A stretch of DNA of 5,391 nucleotides from DATFAS01 sp035254305 (GTDB lineage Bacteria; Bacillota; Bacilli; Aneurinibacillales; RAOX-1), in assembly GCA_035254305.1 (NCBI GenBank), contig DATFAS010000246.1, positions 1-5,391 on the forward strand, written 5' to 3'. Positions within the stretch are counted from its first letter, which is position 1. Each line of letters begins with the position of its first letter. Under the pieces are notes generated by a model. It was not told the DNA's origin. It saw only the letters and a program-made list of their open reading frames with translations, and searched no databases. Of this stretch, positions 5,363 through 5,391 are shown piece by piece. The translations under genes were made by a program, and so were the position numbers.

Positions 5363-5391
5363 AACTGGATGCTATGGTGCCTCTGGGAGTA

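Overview
The window looks like a Firmicute chromosome of the Bacillales (Bacillaceae/Paenibacillaceae type). The evidence is the gene order hisH-hisA-hisF-hisI with a fused HisI-HisE protein of 209 residues, strong AGGAGG-like ribosome binding sites, and hairpin-plus-U-tract terminators. The species cannot be named from the sequence.

Bases 1-2499 are the 3' end of a histidine biosynthesis operon. It holds a 5'-truncated hisH, then complete hisA, hisF and hisI(E), packed with overlaps or zero spacing, and closes with a strong terminator at 2460-2499. HisH and HisF form the glutamine-dependent imidazole glycerol phosphate synthase. HisIE supplies the two preceding ring-opening steps and HisA the isomerisation between them, so the four genes cover four consecutive steps from PR-ATP to IGP and AICAR.

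Bases 2500-4214 are visibly more AT-rich and hold small accessory genes. A near-consensus sigma-A-type promoter (2507-2536) lies just past the his terminator and heads a candidate 41-codon ORF. That ORF overlaps tail-to-tail with a minus-strand gene for a 94-residue three-helix membrane protein. Next come a VOC/glyoxalase-fold gene broken by one in-frame TAA, a YbjQ-family (DUF74) gene, and a 63-codon gene for a charged helical protein followed by a probable terminator.

Bases 4215-5391 hold an AT-rich intergenic stretch with a perfect 10-bp inverted repeat (4236-4264). After it is a secreted GH25 lysozyme-like protein with a signal peptide and a C-terminal membrane anchor, closed by a hairpin terminator at 5336-5362.

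I see no tRNA, rRNA, CRISPR array or intact mobile element. The his block is ordinary core metabolism. The points worth a second look are the promoter and small ORF after hisI, the nonsense codon in the VOC gene, the inverted repeat, and the degenerate sorting-signal-like tail of the lysozyme. No clearly new multi-gene system is evident.
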